Origin: Clostridium prolinivorans
GTDB lineage: Bacteria; Bacillota; Clostridia; Clostridiales; Clostridiaceae
DNA length: 64,000 nt
Assembly (NCBI RefSeq): GCF_004011155.1
Contig: NZ_RJWG01000001.1
Span: 123,188 to 187,187 of the forward strand
Direction: 5' to 3'
Positions within the stretch are counted from its first letter, which is position 1; the number at the start of each line of letters is the position of its first letter. Below are positions 55,846-63,180 of this stretch, piece by piece. Both the position numbers and the translations under genes were made by a program. The notes below the pieces were generated by a model. It did no database searches, was not told where the DNA came from, and worked only from the letters and a program-made list of their open reading frames with translations.

Positions 55846-56688
55846 ATGAGATTAAGCCATAATTTAGCGTCACTTAATGTATATAAAAATTATTCAAAGG
55901 TAGTAGATAAACAAGCAATATCTTCGGGGAAGATTTCTTCAGGATATAAAGTTACTAAAGCAAAAGACGATCCAAATGATTTAGCCAAAAGTGAAAGGCT
56001 TAGAATGCAGATAAGAGGAATGCAAATGGCTGGTAAAAATGTTCAAGATGGTATAAGTATGCTTCAAGTTGCAGATGGAGCATTAAAAAGTATAAATGAA
56101 ATGCTGATAAGAATAAGAGAATTAGCAGTAAAGTCTGGAAATGGAACTTGCGATATTTATGATAAGCAAATTATACAAAATGAAATTAATGAATTAACCA
56201 AAGGAATAGATGATATAGCATCAAATACAGATTTTAATGGAGTTAAGATTATTGGATTTGATAAAGTAAGTGATAATAAATCTCCAATTATTATAAATAT
56301 GCCTGCAGGATTTAATATAGATGATAAAATAAGCATACCAATGTATAATTTAAATAGTTATAATATTTTAGGGAATATAGATGTAGTTAGTGATAATTCT
56401 ATAGATAATACTCTAAAAAATATAGATACTGCTATTGATACAGTATCTTCTGTTTTAAGCAAATATGGAGCTTTAGAAAATCGATTTGAAGATAGTTTTT
56501 TTAATATAAATGAAATTGGAGATAAAATGCAGTCGGCAGAAAGTGACTTAAGGGATGTTGATATAGCTTATGAAATGATAGAATTTGCTAAAAATAATAT
56601 ACTTATAGAAGCTGGTAATGCACTTATGGTTCAAACTAATAGATTCCCTCAGGAAGTATTAAAAATATTAGAAAATATGAAAAAGTAA
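55846..56688 (+). CDS. Flagellin (divergent)
   Basis: A 280-residue filament-type protein with both conserved flagellin ends: N-terminal MRLSHNLASLNVYKNY and MQIRGMQMAGKNVQDGISMLQVADGAL, C-terminal AESDLRDVDIAYEMIEFAKNNIL ... NALMVQTNRF. The usual AADDAAGLAIS segment is replaced by AKDDPNDLAKSERL, closer to FlgL-type sequence, and it carries a cysteine (Cys102), rare in flagellins. The central exposed domain is short. It has its own sigma-D promoter and terminator. It may be the main flagellin or a minor one; none other is in the window. TTTGGAG precedes the ATG by 8 bases. Confidence 0.88.
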   Translation: MRLSHNLASLNVYKNYSKVVDKQAISSGKISSGYKVTKAKDDPNDLAKSERLRMQIRGMQMAGKNVQDGISMLQVADGALKSINEMLIRIRELAVKSGNGTCDIYDKQIIQNEINELTKGIDDIASNTDFNGVKIIGFDKVSDNKSPIIINMPAGFNIDDKISIPMYNLNSYNILGNIDVVSDNSIDNTLKNIDTAIDTVSSVLSKYGALENRFEDSFFNINEIGDKMQSAESDLRDVDIAYEMIEFAKNNILIEAGNALMVQTNRFPQEVLKILENMKK

Positions 56689-56701
56689 AAAATATAGATT
56701 A

Positions 56702-56759
56702 AATAAAAATATGATGACAAAAAACTATTTAAATAGTTTTTTGTCATCATATTTTTATT
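56702..56759. terminator. 58-bp perfect palindrome after the flagellin gene
   Basis: Two 29-base arms meet with no loop at 56730/56731 (core ATGATGACAAAAAACTATTT and its complement). A very long stem with a T-rich tail, acting as a strong and perhaps bidirectional terminator. Confidence 0.85.
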
Positions 56760-56775
56760 GTCGATTAACGTCGAA
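56759..56775. promoter_or_regulatory. Tandem Spo0A-box-like sites upstream of flgB
   Basis: TGTCGAT (56759-56765) and CGTCGAA (56769-56775) each differ by one base from the 0A-box TGnCGAA and start 10 bp apart, one helical turn, in the same orientation. They lie 126-142 bases before the flgB start. Confidence 0.4.
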
Positions 56776-56831
56776 AATGTTAAAAAATTTAGGGTATACA
56801 AATAAAATTGTTTAATGTAAAATATATTTAG

Positions 56832-56859
56832 TTGTAAATGTTAAACAAAGTCTTAATAT
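56832..56859 (+). promoter_or_regulatory. Candidate sigma-A promoter of the flgB operon
   Basis: TTGTAA (56832-56837), 16-base spacer, TAATAT (56854-56859), about 42 bases before the start codon. Moderate matches only. Confidence 0.4.
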
Positions 56860-56900
56860 AGATATATATGTAAAATAACATCAAAAGGGAGTGCATTTAA

Positions 56901-57302
56901 ATGAATGAATTGTCGAAAAGTCAATATGTGTACGAGTTACTTAAAAAAAGTTTAGATGCTTCATCTCTTAGAAGCAAGGTAATTGCTAATAATATAGCTA
57001 ATATTAATACAAAAGGATATAAAAGATATAACGTATCTTTTGAAGAAAGTTTAAAAAATAGCGTTGATAATTTAAATCTTAAAACTACAGATAAAAAACA
57101 TATTAATGATGGTAAATCTTTGGGAAATATAAAAATTGAGCAAGATACATCAAGAAGTATGAGAGAAGACGGGAATAATGTAGATATTGATAATGAAATG
57201 ACAAATCAAGCTGCTAATTCTCTTATGTATAATGCTTTAATAAGTCAAGTTAATAGTAGAATTGCGTTAGAAAGATATGTTATTAATGAAGGAAGGAGAT
57301 AA
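56901..57302 (+). CDS. flgB: Flagellar basal-body rod protein FlgB
   Basis: A 133-residue proximal rod protein with the rod signature [23 protein letters not shown] (in pieces) near residues 27-50 and a C-terminal helix [14 protein letters not shown]. First gene of the basal-body operon; flgC starts 2 bases after its stop. A perfect 0A-box sequence (TGTCGAA, 56911-56917) lies inside its codons 4-6. Confidence 0.95.
   Translation: MNELSKSQYVYELLKKSLDASSLRSKVIANNIANINTKGYKRYNVSFEESLKNSVDNLNLKTTDKKHINDGKSLGNIKIEQDTSRSMREDGNNVDIDNEMTNQAANSLMYNALISQVNSRIALERYVINEGRR
56911..56917 (+). promoter_or_regulatory. Spo0A-box match inside the flgB start
   Basis: TTGTCGAAAA contains a perfect TGTCGAA core, 10 bases into flgB. 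Together with the tandem sites upstream it flanks the presumed promoter region. Confidence 0.35.
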
Positions 57303-57304
57303 AA

Positions 57305-57736
57305 ATGAGGGCTTTTAGTGCTTTAAGGATTAGTGCCAGCGGTTTAGCTGCAGAAAGATTAAGAATGGATACAATAGCTTCAAATATTGCAAATGTTTCA
57401 ACTACACGTGGTGAAAATGGACAACCATATAGAAGGAAAATAGCTGTTTTTAAGGAAAACTTTAATAAAGAACTTAATAAAAATACAGGATCAGTTGAGA
57501 ATAATCTATTAGGAGTTAAGGCTGTAGGTATAGAAGAGGATGATTCTCCTTTTAAAAAAGTATATGACCCAAGTAATCCTGATGCTGACAATGATGGTTA
57601 TGTAAATATGCCAAATGTGAATATTTTAAATGAAATGGCTGATATGATAGCGGCAACTCGTTCTTATGAAGCTAATGTAAGTGCAATTAATTCTGAAAAA
57701 AGTATGTTTTTAAAAGCACTAGAAATTGGAAGATAA
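57305..57736 (+). CDS. flgC: Flagellar basal-body rod protein FlgC
   Basis: A 143-residue rod protein ([28 protein letters not shown]) with C-terminal [26 protein letters not shown]. Standard place between flgB and fliE. AAGGAG overlaps the flgB end, so translation is likely coupled. Confidence 0.96.
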   Translation: MRAFSALRISASGLAAERLRMDTIASNIANVSTTRGENGQPYRRKIAVFKENFNKELNKNTGSVENNLLGVKAVGIEEDDSPFKKVYDPSNPDADNDGYVNMPNVNILNEMADMIAATRSYEANVSAINSEKSMFLKALEIGR

Positions 57737-57747
57737 GGAGATAGTAT

Positions 57748-58047
57748 ATGAAGATTAATAATTTTGTTCCAGATAGTAAAATTTTTGACTCTATAAAATT
57801 TAAAGATGATTTAGAAAATGAAGAAAATGTAAGTTTTTTAGATACTTTAAAAGAAAAATTAAACGAAGTTAATGAGAAGCAGATTAAAGCTGAAGATTTA
57901 ACAGAAAGTTTTATAAAAGGAGAAGATGTAGATATTCATGATGTTATGCTTCAGACAGAAGAGGCAAAGATGTCTTTAGAGCTTGCTGTTCAAGTTAGAA
58001 ATAAGATTGTAGAAGCATATCAAGAAATCACAAGAATGCAGTTATAG
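57748..58047 (+). CDS. fliE: Flagellar hook-basal body protein FliE
   Basis: A 99-residue adaptor between the MS ring and the rod. The conserved C-terminal part reads DVDIHDVMLQTEEAKMSLELAVQVRNKIVEAYQEITRMQL in pieces. AAGGAGA precedes the ATG. Confidence 0.95.
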   Translation: MKINNFVPDSKIFDSIKFKDDLENEENVSFLDTLKEKLNEVNEKQIKAEDLTESFIKGEDVDIHDVMLQTEEAKMSLELAVQVRNKIVEAYQEITRMQL

Positions 58048-58073
58048 CTGAGTTATAGTAAGGAGTGCAGATA

Positions 58074-59663
58074 ATGAGTAAGCTATCGGAGATTTTTAAA
58101 AATCTTCAAGGTAAATGGGAGAATATTAGTAGAGGTAAGAAGATAGCTTTGGGAGTCAGTTTTGCAGGATTAATAGTAATAGCTATATATTTAGCTGTTT
58201 CTTTAAGTTCTTCTAAATATGAAATTTTGTTTTCTGATTTGGATCCTACAGATGCAAATACTGTTATAGAAAAGCTAAAAGAAAAGAAAATTACTGATTA
58301 TAAAGTGTCAGGAAATTCTATATATGTACCAAAAGAAATGAAAGAAGAGTTAAGGCTTGAGTTAGCTCCACAATTAACTTCAGGAAGTAAGGGCTGGGAA
58401 CTTTTAGACAGTGGAACTAGTTTTGGAGCTACAGATGAGGAAATGAAAATAAAATATCAAAGAGCATTGCAAGGAGAATTAGAAAAAACCATAAAAAGTT
58501 TTCCGCAAATTGAAAGAGCAAGAGTTGCGCTTGTCTTACCAGAAGATAGTGTGTTTGTAAAAGATTCTACTCCAGCTAGTGCTTCTATAACTCTTATGAT
58601 GAAACCAGGTCAAAGTTTAACTGATGAACAAGTTAAGGCAATAGTTGCACTTGTATCGGGAAGTGTTAAGAATCTTCCAAGTAAGAATGTGCAGATTATT
58701 GATGATAAAATGACACTTTTAACTAAAGATTTATTTAATGATGATGCTGCTAATCTTACTAGTTCTACCTTAAAACAGCAAGAAATGAAAAAAGAGTATG
58801 AAAAATATCTTGAAGATAAGGTTGCAGAACAACTTTCAAAACCTTTTAACAATCGTAATATAACAGTAAAAATTAATGCTGATCTTGATTTTGATGCAGT
58901 TGAGAACGTAACTACTAAGGTAGATCCAAAAGGAACTCCAATAAGTGAAAAAATTATAGAAGAAAATAATAATGGGAATAACACTACTACATCTCAAAGT
59001 CCTGTTGATAATAATATGACAAATGGTGCTGTTAATTCAAATAATAATTTACAGGGTTCTACTCATAAAGAACAAACAACAAATTACGAAGTAAGTAAAA
59101 GCGAAACTAAAACTCAAAAAGCACCAGGCTCTATAAAAAGAATAACAGCTTCTGTTATTATAAATGGTAATATAGATGATTCTCTTAAAAATCAAGTTAC
59201 AAGCATTGTGGCTGGTGCTATTGGATTTGATGGCCAAAGGGGAGACTCTATTAATGTAGAAGGCATAGTATTTGATGATACTGATTCACAAAATGCTAAA
59301 AAAGCTTTAGATGAAATGAAAGCACAAGAAGAAGAAGAGAAAAAGAAGCAATTATATAAGTATATTGCAGCTGGAGCAGGGTTATTTTTACTATCTATTT
59401 TGTTTATAGTTTTAATGAGAAAAGGTAAAAAGAAAAACTCAGAATTCGATTCATTAGGGAATAATATATCACCAAAAGGAATTGATGTAGTTGTAGGGGA
59501 CAAAAATCAAATGCCGCAAAATCAATATAAGCCTATTGATTTGGATTTAGATGACAATAATGAAAAACTTCATCTAGAAAAGGAAATAAAAAAATATGCT
59601 TCTGAAAAACCAGATCAAGTGGTTGATATAATAAAATCATGGCTGGCAGAAGATGAGAGGTGA
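58074..59663 (+). CDS. fliF: Flagellar MS-ring protein FliF
   Basis: A 529-residue inner-membrane ring protein with an N-terminal membrane helix (about 25-45), the periplasmic-type ring-building domains (EILFSDLDPTDANTVIEKLKE ... ERARVALVLPE), an Asn/Thr-rich linker (about 300-330), a second helix (YIAAGAGLFLLSILFIVLM) and a cytosolic FliG-binding tail. AAGGAGTG lies 8 bases before the ATG; an earlier GTG is inside the ribosome site. Confidence 0.96.
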   Translation: MSKLSEIFKNLQGKWENISRGKKIALGVSFAGLIVIAIYLAVSLSSSKYEILFSDLDPTDANTVIEKLKEKKITDYKVSGNSIYVPKEMKEELRLELAPQLTSGSKGWELLDSGTSFGATDEEMKIKYQRALQGELEKTIKSFPQIERARVALVLPEDSVFVKDSTPASASITLMMKPGQSLTDEQVKAIVALVSGSVKNLPSKNVQIIDDKMTLLTKDLFNDDAANLTSSTLKQQEMKKEYEKYLEDKVAEQLSKPFNNRNITVKINADLDFDAVENVTTKVDPKGTPISEKIIEENNNGNNTTTSQSPVDNNMTNGAVNSNNNLQGSTHKEQTTNYEVSKSETKTQKAPGSIKRITASVIINGNIDDSLKNQVTSIVAGAIGFDGQRGDSINVEGIVFDDTDSQNAKKALDEMKAQEEEEKKKQLYKYIAAGAGLFLLSILFIVLMRKGKKKNSEFDSLGNNISPKGIDVVVGDKNQMPQNQYKPIDLDLDDNNEKLHLEKEIKKYASEKPDQVVDIIKSWLAEDER

Positions 59664-59671
59664 CAGTATAT

Positions 59672-60685
59672 ATGGCTAGAGAAAATAAATTAAGCGGCGT
59701 TCAAAAGGCAGCTATATTATTTATAACTTTAGGTCCTGATGCCTCTGCAGGAATAATTAAAAAACTTCCTGAATCAGAAATACAAAAGATAACTTATGAA
59801 ATTGCAAATATAACATCTGTTAAGCCAGAACAGAAAGAAGAAATATTAAATGAATTTTTACAAATGAACAAAGCTAAAGATTTTATTTTAGAAGGCGGTA
59901 TTGAATATGCTAAAACTCTTTTAGGTAAAGCTCTTGGAGCACAAAGAGCAAAAGAAATTATGGATAAAGTTACAGAGGCAACTCAGCAATTTAGGCCTTT
60001 TTCTATTGCAAGAAAAGCTGATGCTCATCAGCTTTTAAATATTATATCTAACGAACATCCTCAAACTATAGCTTTAATACTTTGTTATCTTCAATCAGAT
60101 AAAGCAGGACAGATATTATCTTCACTGCCTGAAGATATTCAAATAGAGGTTGCATATAGAATTGCTTCTATGAGCAATACATCACCTGCTATTATAAAAG
60201 AAATAGAAAAAGTTTTAGATTCTAAACTTTCAAGTATTGTCAAGTCTGATATGGCAGCTTTAGGAGGAGTTGAAACACTTGTTGATATTTTAAATCAAGT
60301 AGATAGAACTACTGAAAAAAATATTACAGAAGGATTAGAAAGAGAAAATGCTGAACTTGCTGAAAAAATTAAAGAATCTATGTTTGTATTTGAAGATATT
60401 ATTACTCTTGATGATATATCTATTCAAAGAATACTTAGAGAAATTGAAGCTAAAGATCTTGCACTGGCACTTAAAGGATGTTCAGAAGAAGTTGCAAATG
60501 CTATATTTAGAAATCAATCAAAAAGAGCTGCTGCTACATTAAAGGAAGATATGGAATTCTTAGGACCTGTAAGACTTATTGATGTTGAAAAAGCACAGCA
60601 GAAAATTGTTGCAATAATAAGAAGATTAGACGAAGCAGGAGAAATTGTTATTTCAAGAGGTGGCGAAGATGCAATTATTGTATAA
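59672..60685 (+). CDS. fliG: Flagellar motor switch protein FliG
   Basis: A 337-residue C-ring protein that contacts FliF, FliM and the stators. N-terminal SGVQKAAILFITLGPDASAGI, middle EHPQTIALILCYL, and C-terminal torque helix with charged residues (FEDIITLDDISIQRILREIEAKDLALALKG in pieces). The GTG at 59660 overlaps GAGAGGTG; the ATG at 59672 is chosen. It overlaps fliH by 17 bases. Confidence 0.96.
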   Translation: MARENKLSGVQKAAILFITLGPDASAGIIKKLPESEIQKITYEIANITSVKPEQKEEILNEFLQMNKAKDFILEGGIEYAKTLLGKALGAQRAKEIMDKVTEATQQFRPFSIARKADAHQLLNIISNEHPQTIALILCYLQSDKAGQILSSLPEDIQIEVAYRIASMSNTSPAIIKEIEKVLDSKLSSIVKSDMAALGGVETLVDILNQVDRTTEKNITEGLERENAELAEKIKESMFVFEDIITLDDISIQRILREIEAKDLALALKGCSEEVANAIFRNQSKRAAATLKEDMEFLGPVRLIDVEKAQQKIVAIIRRLDEAGEIVISRGGEDAIIV

Positions 60686-61415
60686 TGTAATAAAAAATAC
60701 AAATATTAAAAGTTTGGGAGAAAAGGAAATAATTACCAATGAAGAACTGCCTGCTACAAAAAAAGAAGAAAAAGAAAAAGATGCTAAAGAACACATAGAA
60801 AGCTATGAGAATTTAGTAAAAACAATGCTGCAAAATGCAAGAAGAGAAAGTGAAATTATAATTTCTAAAGCTTATGAAGACGCAAGAAATATAGAAGAAG
60901 AAGCTCAAAGTAAAGTTAATGAAATATATGAAAATGCTTTTAATAAAGGGAAAATAGAAGGATACAACAAAGCTTTAGAAGAAGCAAAAGAAAAAAGTAA
61001 TGCCATAATTGCAATAGCAGAAAATATGTTAAAAAATGCAAAAATCGAATATGAGAATTATTTAGAAAACAAAAAAAATGAAATATATGATTTAATTTTA
61101 ACTATTTCAGAAAATGTATTAAAAAAAGAAGTTTTAAATAAAGAAGCTATTAATAATATGATATTTGATGCGTTAAAAAGTTCTCAAAGTTCTCAAAATT
61201 TTATTATAAGATGTAATAGTATTTATGTAAATGAGATTAAATCAAAAATAGATTTATGGAAAAATGAACTAACATATTTAGGTGATGTTTTTGTTGTAGG
61301 AGATGAAAGTATAGAACCGGGTAATGCACTTATAGATAAAGGTAACGGGAAAATTTTAGTTGGTATAGATTCTTCACTTTTAAAAATAAAAGAAATTTTT
61401 GAAGGGAAAGAATAA
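60669..61415 (+). CDS. fliH: Flagellar export ATPase regulator FliH
   Basis: A 248-residue, strongly coiled-coil protein (about residues 40-140, heptad-rich Glu/Lys/Ala) with a C-terminal FliH/V-type E-like domain (NFIIRCNSIYVNEI ... IEPGNALIDKGNGKILVGIDSSL in pieces). It tethers and restrains FliI, encoded next. AGAGGTGG in the fliG end serves the ATG at 60669; the overlap implies coupling. Confidence 0.88.
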   Translation: MQLLYNVIKNTNIKSLGEKEIITNEELPATKKEEKEKDAKEHIESYENLVKTMLQNARRESEIIISKAYEDARNIEEEAQSKVNEIYENAFNKGKIEGYNKALEEAKEKSNAIIAIAENMLKNAKIEYENYLENKKNEIYDLILTISENVLKKEVLNKEAINNMIFDALKSSQSSQNFIIRCNSIYVNEIKSKIDLWKNELTYLGDVFVVGDESIEPGNALIDKGNGKILVGIDSSLLKIKEIFEGKE

Positions 61416-61416
61416 T

Positions 61417-62724
61417 ATGCTGTCTATTGATTTTAATTATTTTAAAAGTAAAATTCAAAATACTGATTTAAAGTATGTAGAAGGCATGGTAAAAAATGTA
61501 ATAGGCCTTACTATTGAAGTTGAAGGCATAAAGGCTTTTATTGGAGAAGTATGTACTATATATAATCAAAAGGATTGCCCTATACTTTGTGAGGTTGTCG
61601 GTTTTAAGGATGATAATGTAATTCTTATGCCACTTGGAGAACTTACGGCTATTGCACCAGGATGTAGAGTAGTTCCTGAAGGAAGACCTTTAAGTGTTAA
61701 GTGCTCTGATGAACTTTGCGGAAAAGTATTGGATGGATTAGGCAATCCATTAAATGGAGAAGATATAAAAGAAGGAAGTTTTTATGAATTAGATAGAGAT
61801 CCTCCTGATCCTTTAAAAAGAAGAAGAATAAGAGATGTTTTACCTACCGGAGTAAGAGCTATAGATGGATTTTTAACCTGTGGAGAAGGACAAAGAGTAG
61901 GTATATTTGCAGGTAGTGGTGTTGGTAAAAGTACTACTTTAGGAATGATTGCTAAATATGCACAGGCAGATATAAATGTTATTGCACTTATTGGTGAAAG
62001 AGGAAGAGAGGTATTAGATTTCATTGAAAGAGATCTAGGAGAAGAAGGACTTAAAAAATCTGTAATTGTATGTGCTACTTCTGATAGACCAGCGCTTGTA
62101 AGACTTAAAGGAGCTTTTACAGCTACAGCTATAGCTGAATATTTTAGAGATAAAGGTAAAAAAGTAATATTAATGATGGATTCAGTTACTAGATTTGCTA
62201 TGGCACAAAGAGAAGTTGGACTTGCTATTGGTGAGCCTCCAGCTACAAAAGGATATACTCCTTCTGTTTTTGCTATGCTTCCAAGGCTTATGGAACGTTC
62301 AGGTATGTCTGACAAAGGCTCTATAACAGCTTTTTATACAGTGCTTGTTGATGGAGATGATTTTAATGAACCTATAGCTGATGCTGTAAGAGGTATTTTA
62401 GATGGACATATTGTTCTTTCAAGAGAACTTGCAGCTAAAAATCATTATCCTGCTATTGATATACTTAGCAGTATAAGCAGATTAATGTCAGAAATAGCAG
62501 ATGAAGAACATAAGAAAGCAGCTTCTTTTGCTAGAGACTTACTTTCAACATATAAAGATGCAGAGGATTTAATAAATATTGGAGCTTATGTTAAAGGTAG
62601 CAGTAAAAAAATTGATTTGGCTATAAATTATAATGAAGCTATAGAAAAATTTTTAAAACAAGATGTAAAAGAACACACAGACTTTAAAAATAGCATAAAA
62701 GCTTTAAAAAATATTTTTAGTTAG
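61417..62724 (+). CDS. fliI: Flagellum-specific ATPase FliI
   Basis: A 435-residue F1-beta-like ATPase of the type III export apparatus. Walker A is GSGVGKS (166-172), Walker B is VILMMDSVTRFAMAQREVG in pieces, and the LPTGVRAIDG and TKGYTPSVFAMLPRLMER segments are characteristic of FliI/SctN. The ATG at 61417, one base beyond the fliH stop, follows GAAGGGA. Confidence 0.96.
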   Translation: MLSIDFNYFKSKIQNTDLKYVEGMVKNVIGLTIEVEGIKAFIGEVCTIYNQKDCPILCEVVGFKDDNVILMPLGELTAIAPGCRVVPEGRPLSVKCSDELCGKVLDGLGNPLNGEDIKEGSFYELDRDPPDPLKRRRIRDVLPTGVRAIDGFLTCGEGQRVGIFAGSGVGKSTTLGMIAKYAQADINVIALIGERGREVLDFIERDLGEEGLKKSVIVCATSDRPALVRLKGAFTATAIAEYFRDKGKKVILMMDSVTRFAMAQREVGLAIGEPPATKGYTPSVFAMLPRLMERSGMSDKGSITAFYTVLVDGDDFNEPIADAVRGILDGHIVLSRELAAKNHYPAIDILSSISRLMSEIADEEHKKAASFARDLLSTYKDAEDLINIGAYVKGSSKKIDLAINYNEAIEKFLKQDVKEHTDFKNSIKALKNIFS

Positions 62725-62738
62725 GAAGTGTTCTATAT

Positions 62739-63176
62739 TTGAAAGGATTTAATTTTAGACTTCAAAAGCTCTTAGATATAAGAAAAGATATGGAAGAAGA
62801 AAGCAAAAGATTGTTTAGAGAGGCACAAATTGAAAAGGAAAAAGTTGAAGAAAGACTTAAAAATCTTAAAGAAAATTATAATAAACACAATAAGTCTTCC
62901 TCAAAAGATACTTTAGTTGAAAAAAAAATAAAAAATATATATCTTAATTCATTAAATAAAGCTATTATGGAAACAAATTTAGAGCTTCAAAATAAAGCAC
63001 AAAAGCTTGAAGAAATGAGAGAAGAATTAAAAAAAAGACAGATTGAAAGAAAAACTGTAGAAACTTTAAAAGAAAAAAAACTTAAAATATTTATTAGACA
63101 GCAAAATTTAATAGAACAAAAATCAATAGATGAATTTGCTCTTTATGCATTTATTAGGAATAGAGAAAGGAGGTGA
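62739..63176 (+). CDS. fliJ: Flagellar export protein FliJ
   Basis: A 145-residue antiparallel coiled coil starting KGFNFRLQKLLDIRKDMEEE, as FliJ proteins do. It fits into the FliI hexamer, like the gamma subunit of F1, and links it to FlhA. TTG start behind AGGAAGTG. Its end overlaps the fliK ribosome site (AAAGGAGGTGA). Confidence 0.92.
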   Translation: MKGFNFRLQKLLDIRKDMEEESKRLFREAQIEKEKVEERLKNLKENYNKHNKSSSKDTLVEKKIKNIYLNSLNKAIMETNLELQNKAQKLEEMREELKKRQIERKTVETLKEKKLKIFIRQQNLIEQKSIDEFALYAFIRNRERR

Positions 63177-63180
63177 AATA

